Assembly: GCA_965224745.1 (NCBI GenBank)
Contig: CBDCZY010000002.1
Coordinates: forward strand, 248,001-312,000
Source of the DNA: CBDCZY01 sp965224745
Lineage (GTDB): Bacteria; Pseudomonadota; Gammaproteobacteria; Methylococcales; Methylomonadaceae
DNA length: 64,000 bases
Direction of reading: 5' to 3'
The notes beneath the pieces are model-generated. The model saw only the letters and a program-made list of their open reading frames with translations. It was not told the origin of the DNA and searched no databases. This document shows positions 1 through 8,913 of this stretch, piece by piece. Position 1 is the stretch's first letter, and every line of letters starts with the position of its first letter. Position numbers and translations under genes: made by a program.

Positions 1-796
1 TTTCGATCAGACAAGCCAGCAACTATCATTGACTACAGGGTTAACGACCAATTTTTATATGCTCTCTACCGCAGGGCAAACAATTTGGGAATCCGGAATC
101 ATATTAGATTGTTTACCGACCGATTTTAACGGTGTTGTGATATTTTCAGTCGGCTTAAAACGCCTTACATGGGGGCATGATACTCTTGAAACCCATCATA
201 AAACACCGAGAATTGCTGTCAATTCATCATTTTTATTGAATGAGACTAAGCTGGCAGGACTAGCTATGCAAAAACCTTCCGGAATATTCCTACTTGATTA
301 CCGAAATTTCTTTTTTGAATTCGGGTTTCAAGCTGCCAGGGCAGCGATGCAAGGATATCCAAAGAGTTTACATTTAACTTCTAATCGGCAGCGTAACAAC
401 GAAGAGCATTGGAAAACCTATCTTCAGAGATTAAACCAACAAAAAAAATTATTTGCAGAAAACAGTTCCTACAATTTGGGTGTACTTGCCAGAATCATTG
501 GACAATTACAAGAGAAAGACATCCCTGTGGTTTTAATGGAATCAACGCTACACCCCCGAACCTATCAAATCATGGGATCCGATTATTTGCAGTATCGTCA
601 CACCATAGAAGAATTTGCAACCACGCAACATTTACCTTATTGGAACCTTAATAACGAGGCGGAGCTATCCGCAGCAGATTTTATGGACAACGTTCACATT
701 TCTAACCCTGATGCTCGCAAACGATATCAGCATATTTTAGTTCAGCATTTAGCTGAACTGATTAAACAAGAACAAACCACAATTGATCTTAAATGA
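1..796 (+). CDS. SGNH/DltD-like O-acylation protein (5' partial)
   Basis: Likely the extracytoplasmic SGNH-hydrolase-like partner of a membrane O-acyltransferase, moving an acyl group onto an envelope or exported polysaccharide. The frame is open to the window edge, so the N-terminus is missing; a TTG at 29 is the first possible start inside the window. A C-terminal Asp-x-x-His (D-N-V-H, about residues 220-223 counted from the TTG) fits the catalytic Asp-His block of SGNH enzymes. The Ser block would lie further N-terminal and is not identified. It overlaps the next small gene by four bases (ATGA), which implies translational coupling with the microprotein and MBOAT gene. The substrate is unknown. 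The family call rests on the D-x-x-H motif plus context. Confidence 0.6.
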   Translation, partial: FDQTSQQLSLTTGLTTNFYMLSTAGQTIWESGIILDCLPTDFNGVVIFSVGLKRLTWGHDTLETHHKTPRIAVNSSFLLNETKLAGLAMQKPSGIFLLDYRNFFFEFGFQAARAAMQGYPKSLHLTSNRQRNNEEHWKTYLQRLNQQKKLFAENSSYNLGVLARIIGQLQEKDIPVVLMESTLHPRTYQIMGSDYLQYRHTIEEFATTQHLPYWNLNNEAELSAADFMDNVHISNPDARKRYQHILVQHLAELIKQEQTTIDLK

Positions 797-924
797 TAAA
801 GTTTTTTCAAAGAGCAGGCAAAACCCTCCAGATAATCATTCTCGGCGAACTTCTATTTATAGGGATAGCTAAAATGTCTCTATTGGAAAGTGGTATCCGT
901 CTGTTTCGGTACGCTGGATTCTAA
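793..924 (+). CDS. DltX-like membrane microprotein ending in F-x-Y-x-x-F
   Basis: A 43-residue protein whose ATG overlaps the stop of the upstream SGNH gene (ATGA). It has a short basic N-terminus, one hydrophobic segment (about residues 11-27), and a C-terminus ending exactly in FRYAGF. DltX of the teichoic-acid D-alanylation pathway is also a single-span microprotein, encoded beside the MBOAT DltB, and it ends in an F-x-Y-x-x-F motif whose tyrosine is thought to carry the acyl group. Size, topology, position and motif all match, so I infer an acyl-relay microprotein for the neighbouring MBOAT/SGNH pair. The main alternative is a chance open frame, but the start overlap and the terminal motif argue against that. 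Confidence 0.6.
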   Translation: MIKFFQRAGKTLQIIILGELLFIGIAKMSLLESGIRLFRYAGF

Positions 925-2095
925 ATTGATAAATACAATAGCTTTTTGGCTGGTCTTGTTTGGCAGTGCAACGCTGTACTGGTTGTTACCGTTAAAACTC
1001 AGAATGGGGTTTTTGACGACAGCTTCATTCTTTTACTTGATTACCCTGGATAGCCAGTCGCTCACCGTACTCGCACCTATCGTTTTCGCATTTTTTTACC
1101 TGTCACCAAAAACCCAAAGAAATAAACCTTATGCTAGTATTCTTTTGCCGGTTTTAATACTCAGCATCCTTGGATATCTGGCGTACTTCAAATACGTTCC
1201 TCCGCTGCTTCGCTCGTTCGCGACCAACCCACTTAGTGAACAACTACTACTGCCTTTAGGGGTTTCATATTTCACATTTAAGCTCATTCATTATGCTCTG
1301 GAAATCAGTCGAGGTAATTTTAAAGAACACACTTTGCAGCATTTCTTATTGTATATATTCCTATTCCCAATTTTTATTGCTGGACCTATCGAACGATTTG
1401 ATCATTTCTTGCAAAATCAAGAAAAAAAACTTAACAAAAACAGTATTGTTGAAGGGTTACAACGTATCATATATGGGCTGATTAAAAAGTTTGTACTGGC
1501 TGAAACCCTGATTTTTCGCATACTAGACAAAACCCCTCCCGATTTACTTATCGAGAATACACCCTTTGACATCTGGGTATATGTTGTACTGTTTTTCGTC
1601 TACGCCTATCTCGATTTTTCATCTTATTCAGATATTGCAATCGGTTCTGCCAGGCTATTTGGATTCCGAATTATGGAAAACTTCAACTTTCCTCTGTTCG
1701 CACCCAATATTTCAGAATTCTGGAATCGGTGGCACATGTCTTTATCCGGGTGGTGCCGAGCCTATGTCTATATGCCAATGATCGGCCTTACACGAAACCC
1801 CTATATCGCAGTTTACGCAACCATGAGTGCTATAGGACTTTGGCATGGCGGTACGTTTAGCTGGTTATTCTGGGGCATCTATCATGCCATAGGAATCACC
1901 ACATACGGCACCTGGCTCAGGTATCGACGTAAAAAAAAATGCTTGCCGAGCCAGCGTTTTTTACCTCGGTTCTTCGGGATAATTTTGACTATCGCTTTTG
2001 TCTCTACAAGCTACGTATTCCCTATATCTGATCAAGCAGGCAGCTTAATGATCGGATTTCGCTTGCTGGCAAAGATGTTCTGGCTGGATCTATAG
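890..2095 (+). CDS. MBOAT-family O-acyltransferase (DltB/AlgI-like)
   Basis: A polytopic membrane acyltransferase that passes an acyl group across the inner membrane for polymer O-acylation. The 401-residue product has many hydrophobic segments. It carries the MBOAT signatures F-W-N-R-W-H (about residue 280) and G-L-W-H-G, with the expected catalytic His near residue 319. Its length is closer to DltB (about 400) than to AlgI (about 460-520). The start is unclear: GTG at 890 lies inside the microprotein gene and has no good ribosome-binding site, while TTG at 926, two bases after the microprotein stop, has GGA about seven bases upstream. It follows the SGNH and microprotein genes, and together they form a complete acyl-transfer set. 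Confidence 0.85.
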   Translation: MVSVCFGTLDSKLINTIAFWLVLFGSATLYWLLPLKLRMGFLTTASFFYLITLDSQSLTVLAPIVFAFFYLSPKTQRNKPYASILLPVLILSILGYLAYFKYVPPLLRSFATNPLSEQLLLPLGVSYFTFKLIHYALEISRGNFKEHTLQHFLLYIFLFPIFIAGPIERFDHFLQNQEKKLNKNSIVEGLQRIIYGLIKKFVLAETLIFRILDKTPPDLLIENTPFDIWVYVVLFFVYAYLDFSSYSDIAIGSARLFGFRIMENFNFPLFAPNISEFWNRWHMSLSGWCRAYVYMPMIGLTRNPYIAVYATMSAIGLWHGGTFSWLFWGIYHAIGITTYGTWLRYRRKKKCLPSQRFLPRFFGIILTIAFVSTSYVFPISDQAGSLMIGFRLLAKMFWLDL

Positions 2096-2181
2096 TCAGC
2101 TTGATAATCCATATATGGGATAAGTCCTGTCTTTAAAATTCCTATACAAATCAAAAAGTTGATTTAAAACAGAGTAACTTC

Positions 2182-2580
2182 TCATTCTCCACAGGTAGCG
2201 GCTTGACGAATACCTCCCATAGGAGGATTCTGGTTGGCGCTTGATGTAGGATCAAACAGGTAGTTCCAGTACGAAACCCCATGCTTACGACAGGTTTTGT
2301 TAAAACTGGTAAAGGTGTCCTTACATTGCCTACCCGCTTCACTTCGGGTGCTTCCACTGATCTTTTTCGTTTCTTCACGTAATCCCGAATATCCCGCTCA
2401 CTGAGGTTGTTATGCAAAGGAATCTTCTGTCTGTCCAGTACACGGAATAATTCATGCTGGTTGTTGCCCATGTGTTTGAGTATCTGGTTCAAGGTTTCAT
2501 ACTCAGTTCGTCTAGACACAAGCTGATCAAACTGCGCTTTCAAACAAACCGCCTGGGCTGGGTCAGGCGCTGTTTAAACA
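2182..2580 (-). pseudogene. Decayed DDE transposase, C-terminal remnant
   Basis: The minus strand encodes the C-terminal end of a DDE transposase with an N-N-L-S-E-R-D-I-R block holding the last catalytic Glu. The frame then shifts near 2361-2368. In the shifted frame, a cysteine-containing tail with a tryptophan-rich end resumes and stops at 2182. The 5' part is missing, since an in-frame stop lies just upstream of 2580. The block resembles the Glu region of IS66-like transposases, but I cannot name the IS. It is inactive by truncation plus frameshift. Confidence 0.65.
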
Positions 2581-2585
2581 ATTAA

Positions 2586-2768
2586 CCTAAATACATCAGT
2601 TGAATATGGATATTAACGATAAGTCTTTAAAAGTTATTTCGTTATTAATTTAATGTTCCCACCCATTCGGTGAGAGATTCAACTGCGGCGCAGTAAAATA
2701 AAATACTCAAAATCATTAAGTTACGGAGTTTCAGTGACTTTTTTTAAGTTTTAACTGATTTTTTTAGG
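2586..2768 (+). repeat. 183-bp MITE, copy 1
   Basis: A non-coding element bounded by imperfect terminal inverted repeats of about 19 bp (CCTAAA at one end, TTTAGG at the other). It is flanked by the 5-bp direct repeat ATTAA at 2581-2585 and 2769-2773. A near-identical copy in the opposite orientation lies at 63437-63618 with its own 5-bp duplication. Two copies, each with a target duplication, show that it has moved as a unit. The CCTA termini and 5-bp duplications resemble IS1380-type elements, which is inference. It abuts the decayed transposase. Confidence 0.8.
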
Positions 2769-3012
2769 ATTAAAGGGTTGTGGGTTAAATTACTCTTCGG
2801 AATCTTCCCGGCTTTGCTAGCTTTTTATCCAAATGTGTAATCGCTATGTGTTCTCCAAATAGCTTAGGCGAAATCGTCTCTAACATTTATCCAGAAAGGC
2901 TTTTAGGAGAAAACTGGGGCATGCTATTTATAAAAAACGTAATTCCATCAACAATGTCCCCTTTTTAGGCTTCTACCATATTTCTTCGAACGCTATCGTA
3001 CAATACAGACAT

Positions 3013-3039
3013 AAAAAAACCAGCATTCACGCTGGTTTC
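3013..3039 (-). terminator. Rho-independent terminator of ssrA
   Basis: On the minus strand an AAACCAGC / GCTGGTTT stem with a six-base loop is followed by a T run. It lies about 30 bases beyond the CCA end of tmRNA. Confidence 0.85.
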
Positions 3040-3070
3040 AGGGTTCTATTGGATGTAATCTGAGGTTATT

Positions 3071-3435
3071 TGGTGGAGGCGGCGGGAATTGAACCCGCGT
3101 CCGCAAGCACTCCGCCTGAAGGTCTACATGCTTATCCCGTACTTGGATTTAACCGCAAGCTACCCGCCGGGCCAGAAAAACTTGCAGCGATTCCGTAAGG
3201 TTTTAGCGCATCAATTCCGGACAGATCTCAACGCGAGCTTGTATAATATGACCTCTGAATGTTCCGAAGAACTCTGCACGTACAAGCACACCCAGTCAGA
3301 GGATTAACTGCCTAAGCAGCTAATGCGTAAGTTTCGTCGTTTGCGAATACTTTAAAAGTCAGTAGGATTTACGAGGTCACTGTCCTCGGCATGCACTCAA
3401 GGTTTTGCTACCCACGTCGAAGCCAAGTCGCCCCC
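3071..3435 (-). ncRNA. ssrA: tmRNA (transfer-messenger RNA)
   Basis: The tmRNA rescues stalled ribosomes by trans-translation. The 3' end (3071 upward) reads as the conserved tRNA-like acceptor and T arm with an encoded CCA. The 5' end, near 3435, begins GGGGGCGACTTGGCTTCGAC, a hallmark of one-piece tmRNAs. The tag reading frame lies at 3312-3344 and encodes ANDETYALAA followed by TAG, a standard proteobacterial degradation tag. A terminator follows directly. An apparent open frame on the plus strand inside this gene is only a shadow of it. Confidence 0.97.
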
Positions 3436-3592
3436 AAGAGATGTAAAGTCTACTGTATCTGACTACTGTTTGCCAGGAAAATTCCCCAACCAAGTCAAAA
3501 TAGTTACGTTAAGGCGCCATAATTCAATAACATACGAAAGTTTGACGCAGGATTTAGTCTGTCTTCAGGGCGCATAGCAAGCTACGAAATTG

Positions 3593-5300
3593 GTAACTAC
3601 TCAGCGTATTCAAAAAGTTGACTGAAATTATAAAGCAAATTCAGGCAATTTCCCCTCAAACACAAGTGTCATTGCCTGGGCTGCACTCATACCTTGCTTG
3701 CGGCATGTTGATAGATAGCCTCTGACACGGCAAAATATTTCAGCCCCCTCGGTACTGCGAAAACACCCTGATATTTTCTGATGTACTTTGGTCATTCGAA
3801 TGGCGTTTTCTGCCGCATTATTGGTAAACGGTACGCAGGCATTTGTCATGAAGCGCAAGACATCGTCTTCAAATTCAATCAGTCTTTCCAGTAAGTTTCG
3901 AGCCTTGCTGCGTTTAATTCGCCCTCGTTTTACTTCTGTCGGCTTGTCTGGTGGAGGGCATTCAATTTCCGCTTTGTTCAATAATTCTCTGTATCGTACT
4001 TTCCATGTCTCTGCTTCCAGAGGGGTGAGTACACCACCGGCCTGATTAACGGCAATGTTCATTTTTTCAAGCAGCCGTTTCATATCATGAGCCCATGCTT
4101 GCTTATCTTGCTCCCAGGCCCGTGTCAATTCTCTCAAATGATGGGCATTACACAGTGAATGCGTACAATCGTACTTATAATAGGGCTTCCAATGGTCATG
4201 ACACAAGATGCCGTGATAGCGCGGCAATAGGTTGATCACATTCATGGCCTCTGTGCCACGTTTTGCATGGGAGAAGAAATGTGTCCATTGATCATTACAA
4301 GCACTATGCAGCCAGTGCCCCTTGCCATTGATATTAATGCCGGTTTCATCCGCATGAAGACACGGCGAGGCAACCAGCCTTTCTTTGCTAATGCGTTCAA
4401 ATACGGCTAATGCCTCATAGGCCTGCCTGTTGAAATTATAGAGTGAGCCTTCGCTGACGGGCATGCCTAACTGATCTGCAAAATATCCCTGTATGCGTTT
4501 GTATGGCAGTAACTGGTATTGTGACAGATAGACGGCATGCGCTTTTATGCCGTCCCCATATTGCACAGCCTTGGTGACCTTATCGGGGAAAGGCGCCGTA
4601 AAGCATTGCCCTTTTTCATTGATTAGCCGTTGCGCCTGATACTCTGTGACTACCCGTGAAATATCAATATCGAAGACCTGACGTATTTCAAAGCCATCTT
4701 CGGTGTACTGACCGTCGGGTAAGATGCTGCGGTCGAGGGTAATGATCTCAATTTCATCAGGGTTATCTACTTTTCTGAGCGTCGTACCAACATGCGATGT
4801 TTGTCCGCCTGGCGGTTTGTCTGATTTTTTACGTGCCCCCTTTTTTCGGCTGGGATCGCTGGCGGGTGGTTTGCTGCTATTTTTACTGTTCAGTGTCACT
4901 CGGTTCAATAACACAGAAACCAATAGTAGAATCACTTCCAATGCTGATTTTAACGCAGGCGATAGATCACGCTCAGTTTTAAGCAACTGCTTTACCTGAT
5001 TGATTGCGGAATCAACATCAATAGCGTCTATTTTCAATGGATAACCCTGTATTGTTTTGTGGACAGGGCTATTATCTCATGGGCTTTGAAACCCATTTTT
5101 TCCTTAGTGTAAGCCGTTATAGGGCGATTAAAAAAATGACTGACGGTCGCCCAGTATTTGAGAGAAGATTGATCAATGGTTATTGATACTGAAATGATAA
5201 AGAGTATGATCATCGGTTGGGATGCAGGCTGCCGAAAATCGCAAAAAACCGTCTAAAACCCTGTCAAGAACTTTCTTTATTATTTACGCTGAATAGTTAC
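3593..5300 (-). mobile_element. IS66-type insertion sequence, complete
   Basis: The 1708-bp element is bounded by inverted repeats GTAACTACTCAGCGTA (3593-3608) and its near-complement TACGCTGAATAGTTAC (5285-5300). It is flanked by the 8-bp direct repeat CGAAATTG at 3585-3592 and 5301-5308, the duplication length typical of IS66 elements. It holds only a TnpC-type transposase and no tnpA/tnpB, as in the ISBst12 subgroup. Intact ends, an intact duplication and an intact gene suggest a recent, possibly active insertion. About 240 bp upstream of the transposase inside the element hold no other gene that I can see. Confidence 0.9.
3628..5037 (-). CDS. tnpC: IS66-family transposase (TnpC type)
   Basis: The DDE transposase of the surrounding element, 469 residues and full length for the family. 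The N-terminal third has an amphipathic helix, a basic linker (N-S-K-N-S-S-K-P-P) and a zinc-finger-type region. The catalytic core shows H-A-D-E-T-G, then H-D-H-W-K-P-Y, and the final Glu in N-N-A-A-E-N-A-I-R, followed by a K-I-S-G-C-F-R-S block. A C-terminal tail of the usual IS66 type follows. The gene ends about 35 bp inside the left inverted repeat. No frameshift or missing catalytic residue is seen, so it should be functional. Confidence 0.95.
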   Translation of the reverse strand: MKIDAIDVDSAINQVKQLLKTERDLSPALKSALEVILLLVSVLLNRVTLNSKNSSKPPASDPSRKKGARKKSDKPPGGQTSHVGTTLRKVDNPDEIEIITLDRSILPDGQYTEDGFEIRQVFDIDISRVVTEYQAQRLINEKGQCFTAPFPDKVTKAVQYGDGIKAHAVYLSQYQLLPYKRIQGYFADQLGMPVSEGSLYNFNRQAYEALAVFERISKERLVASPCLHADETGININGKGHWLHSACNDQWTHFFSHAKRGTEAMNVINLLPRYHGILCHDHWKPYYKYDCTHSLCNAHHLRELTRAWEQDKQAWAHDMKRLLEKMNIAVNQAGGVLTPLEAETWKVRYRELLNKAEIECPPPDKPTEVKRGRIKRSKARNLLERLIEFEDDVLRFMTNACVPFTNNAAENAIRMTKVHQKISGCFRSTEGAEIFCRVRGYLSTCRKQGMSAAQAMTLVFEGKLPEFAL

Positions 5301-5367
5301 CGAAATTGTTGCTATATCACAGAAGACGGACAAAATGACAAGTCAAAATTCGTTTATTATTGAATTC

Positions 5368-7023
5368 TTAATGCACCAACATTCGGCTCAAAACTCTGTT
5401 TTCAACCACTTCATTTTCTGTTCCAGTATCGCAATCAATCATTATTTCATTTCCTGTTTCGAGCAAGGACAATCTATTTTGATCAACCGTGTTAATACTC
5501 GAAACAGCCTCAGCATGTATCGCTGCCAAACCTTTCTGCACACCTTTTTGTAACCCGGAATAGGCGGTTTTTTCAATAGAAGGTTGCAATTTTTTATGCA
5601 GGAAATAAGGAATTATCCACGAGATGCCAATCAACAATAAGCTGTGTACAGCAAATTCGGTGCCTAAATAGCTTGTCTCTGACACACCACTTTGGTAATA
5701 CCCATAATAAATTTTGTAACCTGCCCAAGCCATTGCTAGTAAAGGTAAAACAGTGCTTAAAAATTTAGTTAGCTTTAAGAAAAACCGCTGCACACTGTTA
5801 CCAGGATTTGCTAATGCATTTCTAACATTTATTTCTACTTGGGATTGAAGTAGCTGGCTCGCTTGCTCACGAAATGAACTGAATTCATGCTTCAAGGGAT
5901 GAGTGTTTAAATTATGTTTATCAGCCTCTAGTATCATCTTATCGATAGCGTCTTCAAATCGGCTTTGTGACCAACCATCCCAGAGCTCTTGGCCGTTTTT
6001 ACTGTTATCATCAGTTACATCATGATCTTGTACATCTTCATCGGGCTTAGATTTCTTGAATGGATTGCGTAGTAATTTTGAATCCGTAACCGCATAACTC
6101 TTAGCAAGTGTCCGCAGTGGCCACTCAAACCCCTGATTTAACTGCTTCGTTGTTTTCTGCCAGATAACGTCCCATTGCTCGGTTAATTGGCTAGAGATAT
6201 CTTTTGTTCCCAGCAATTTGGTGTTTTTAGAGATAAGCTGTTTTAATTCTTCCTTTCTGGAGAACAAACCTATTTGCTTCAAATATTTGACGGTATGCTC
6301 ATTTGTTATAGATTGGATTGTATGCTGCAGCTTAGAAAACTCATCTTCCACTTTTTCCTCACCTGAGCAAATCGTTTTAAAAATAACTGGGCTTCTAAAA
6401 CCTGCTTTGTTGAGCTGCCCGATAAAGTCATCATACTGCCCTTCAACGCCTTTATCCCACTGGTTAATAACGAAAATCCAAGCATGTTTCCCACCTTCTT
6501 GCTGCAATAAACGCCAAGCCTTTTCATCGCGGTACCTTTCCGGGCTCACCACGTACACTAAAACATCAATATGCGGTAACCAGTTTATTACCAATTGTTT
6601 GTTGTGCAGGTCGGTACTATCCATGTCCGGCATATCAATCCAAATAACATCCTTTTGTTCTTCGTTGTCATGCTTAACCATTCTTGTATCAGTGACTGGC
6701 AGCTCTTTAGGCAATTGGGCCAAGGAAACAGAACCATGAAAAAACAATGTCACCTCTCTTGATGTAGGTCTTTCAACGCCCGTTCTGGCAATTTCTTTGT
6801 TGGCCAAGCGGTTTAATAATGAGCTTTTACCTACTCCTGTTCCTCCAAAAAACGAAACGATTAATGGACGATTGGTCGTTTGATCTTCGAATAACGATCC
6901 AGGCGTTCGGGCATCATAATCAACTAACGGCAGTATGGATTTACTGTTAACCCATCCAGCTGTCGAAACATCATGTCCCCACTTTTTAGCTCGTTCTACT
7001 AATTTAGAGAATTCTAAGTCCAT
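5368..7023 (-). CDS. Dynamin-like membrane GTPase, second of a pair
   Basis: A 551-residue P-loop GTPase. G1 is GGTGVGKSS (about residues 60-68), G3 is DMPD (130-133) and G4 is NQWD (187-190). After a helical middle region come two hydrophobic segments near the C-terminus (about 415-435 and 455-475), so it is probably membrane anchored. The layout fits bacterial dynamin-like or membrane-remodelling GTPases, but I cannot assign a characterised orthologue. Its ATG lies 20 bases inside the end of the upstream GTPase gene, implying tight coupling and perhaps a hetero-oligomer. G4 is canonical here, unlike in its partner. Confidence 0.75.
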   Translation of the reverse strand: MDLEFSKLVERAKKWGHDVSTAGWVNSKSILPLVDYDARTPGSLFEDQTTNRPLIVSFFGGTGVGKSSLLNRLANKEIARTGVERPTSREVTLFFHGSVSLAQLPKELPVTDTRMVKHDNEEQKDVIWIDMPDMDSTDLHNKQLVINWLPHIDVLVYVVSPERYRDEKAWRLLQQEGGKHAWIFVINQWDKGVEGQYDDFIGQLNKAGFRSPVIFKTICSGEEKVEDEFSKLQHTIQSITNEHTVKYLKQIGLFSRKEELKQLISKNTKLLGTKDISSQLTEQWDVIWQKTTKQLNQGFEWPLRTLAKSYAVTDSKLLRNPFKKSKPDEDVQDHDVTDDNSKNGQELWDGWSQSRFEDAIDKMILEADKHNLNTHPLKHEFSSFREQASQLLQSQVEINVRNALANPGNSVQRFFLKLTKFLSTVLPLLAMAWAGYKIYYGYYQSGVSETSYLGTEFAVHSLLLIGISWIIPYFLHKKLQPSIEKTAYSGLQKGVQKGLAAIHAEAVSSINTVDQNRLSLLETGNEIMIDCDTGTENEVVENRVLSRMLVH

Positions 7024-8770
7024 TCTTTTTCTCTTTTAAGTTGGCTTCGAAAACGTCTAGATTTTCTTTGCTAATATTGAATCGATTGGATTGTTGCATA
7101 TTTTGAGGAATCTTTCGAAAATAAGGCCTTAACAGTTTAACCAGTAATGTATCTTTCACGGTTTCAATTTGCTTTTTTTTCAATTTAGCTTCTGTTGAAT
7201 TCATGTAACTCCCTAAAGCTCCTTCAGTCAGCATGGAAGTAACTGATAATATTGCGGGCATAATGACTAGGTCGTGCAAGCCGATACCCCCAGTATGCAA
7301 TGCAACAGCAACTGCCGCGGCATCAGTGGTGACCCGAGTGGCTCGGAGCGCATTAAGGGTTGTCGGGCTTTCTTGAAGTTTGTTGTAGAGGGACTGAGCA
7401 ACTTCTTCTATTTCGTCTTGAAAGTCAGCATGATAAACCTTGACGGCACTTTCGAATTCAGCTTGTACTGTGTCCTTTTCGCTTCGAAGCATGTTACTAA
7501 CTTCACGCCACCAAAGTTTTTCCGGCTCCTCTTCTATTTTATCTAATACGGCTTCCAGCAACTGCATCTGAATGTACTCGCCCATTTGATTCAACACCGC
7601 AACTTCGTTACTGCTTTCTGCCAAGTGTTCCTTTTTGCCTCCTTTTTGGCCCAAACGAAAAATTTGTTTTACCGGCCAGGTAATGACTTTACGAATACCA
7701 GATAAGGCGGCAGCGAGCCCTGGAATTTCCAGCAGAGTGAGTAATTCTGCAATGGCATTTTGAAAAGTTTCGTAATGCTGTGGGTGATCAAGATAATCAC
7801 GCCTATATCGTCTAATACCATTTCTCAATGCATCATCAATTAATTGTATCCAGGTTTTTTCGAGCTCGTGCTCCAGCAAGACGGGTTGAATCCACTTTTG
7901 TCTATGCTGAGTAATAAACTGTCTTGCAAACGCATTATGTTTCTTCCGAATACTACGCTGCTTTCCATCCAGTAGAACCCGATAAATTTGCTCTAACTGA
8001 TCCGTCAATAAAGTTTTTTGGACACCCCCTTTTTGGTAGGGAAAACTTACAATTTGAGGCACCTTGTCAGTTCGTGCATTCTGCCATTTTTGCTTTAATG
8101 AATTCAAGACGACGCTCGAATTCTCTTCGGGTAACTTATTGACACAAATGAGCGTAGGTTGCCCCAGAGATTCAATCAAAGACATTATGTGCCAAACCGA
8201 GCTGTCTGCATATTTTTCTTTACTAATCACCAGAACAACAATGTCCGCCAAGGCAATAGTTTTAAAAACACCTTCACGATAACTGACAGCACCTATTGAA
8301 TCGAAATCCGGAGTGTCCCAGACCACACTGTTCGTGAGAGATTGGTTAACGTCTGAACTAACTAGCGTTAAAGAAAAACAGTTGGTATCTTCTCGGGGTA
8401 AATCTTGTTGCGGGTACCGTTGAAAATCGGCAAAAAATTTATCAAGCCACTCCCAACTTGGTTGGTCCGATTCACACGCAAAACCTTGAGGGTGGATAGT
8501 GTAACCAGCCAAGGGGCTAATTCCGGCGACCTTATGATCAGTAATCAGATCAACTAAGGTACTTTTACCCGCTTGGGTAGGCCCTATAATGGCAATTTGT
8601 AAAGGATGTTTCGGCTTGTCGGCAATCAATATACCCTTTCTAACAAAATCTTCGGCCAAGGTTAATTGATCTATGTAGACTTGGTACTCGTTAAGATCAT
8701 TTCCATTATTAAGCGAAGCATCCATTACAACTTGGTAACGAAGCTTTAACTGTTGTATAAATTCCAGCAT
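7004..8770 (-). CDS. Dynamin-like GTPase, first of a pair
   Basis: A 588-residue GTPase with G1 GPTQAGKST (about residues 63-71) and G3 DTPD (152-155). At the G4 position it has NKLP (211-214), where Asp is normally needed for guanine specificity, so nucleotide choice may be relaxed. Long helical regions follow, then a moderately hydrophobic stretch (about residues 490-525) that could contact membrane. It is the promoter-proximal gene of a two-gene unit with the next GTPase and overlaps it by 20 bases. Paired unequal dynamin-like proteins are known in bacteria, but the role of this pair is unknown. Confidence 0.72.
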   Translation of the reverse strand: MLEFIQQLKLRYQVVMDASLNNGNDLNEYQVYIDQLTLAEDFVRKGILIADKPKHPLQIAIIGPTQAGKSTLVDLITDHKVAGISPLAGYTIHPQGFACESDQPSWEWLDKFFADFQRYPQQDLPREDTNCFSLTLVSSDVNQSLTNSVVWDTPDFDSIGAVSYREGVFKTIALADIVVLVISKEKYADSSVWHIMSLIESLGQPTLICVNKLPEENSSVVLNSLKQKWQNARTDKVPQIVSFPYQKGGVQKTLLTDQLEQIYRVLLDGKQRSIRKKHNAFARQFITQHRQKWIQPVLLEHELEKTWIQLIDDALRNGIRRYRRDYLDHPQHYETFQNAIAELLTLLEIPGLAAALSGIRKVITWPVKQIFRLGQKGGKKEHLAESSNEVAVLNQMGEYIQMQLLEAVLDKIEEEPEKLWWREVSNMLRSEKDTVQAEFESAVKVYHADFQDEIEEVAQSLYNKLQESPTTLNALRATRVTTDAAAVAVALHTGGIGLHDLVIMPAILSVTSMLTEGALGSYMNSTEAKLKKKQIETVKDTLLVKLLRPYFRKIPQNMQQSNRFNISKENLDVFEANLKEKKNGLRIL

Positions 8771-8913
8771 AGACAGTTTATTTTTAGCGGCTTGTAGTAG
8801 TTTTTAGCTTTTGTGATAAAGTAGAAATTTATAATCAGAATGGAAAGTTTAACAACATTTAATAAAAACAGGAACATAAACTGTTGCAATTTTTAATCTA
8901 GTGAGGAGTCAAA

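Larger units (their letters stand above)
3557..5331. repeat. Palindromic repeat split by the IS66-type insertion
   Basis: Removing the IS (3593-5300) and one 8-bp duplication joins 3557-3592 to 5309-5331 and restores a nested palindrome. The outer arms are GTCTGTCTTC (3557-3566) and GAAGACGGAC (5322-5331). The inner arms are ATAGCAA and TTGCTAT. The left half shares the block GCGCATAGC-A/G-AGCTACG with 32671-32715, so this looks like a dispersed REP-like repeat family that served as the insertion target. Confidence 0.6.

Noticed and set aside
3089..3307. 72-codon plus-strand open frame
   Set aside because: It lies wholly inside the tmRNA gene on the other strand and has no protein features.
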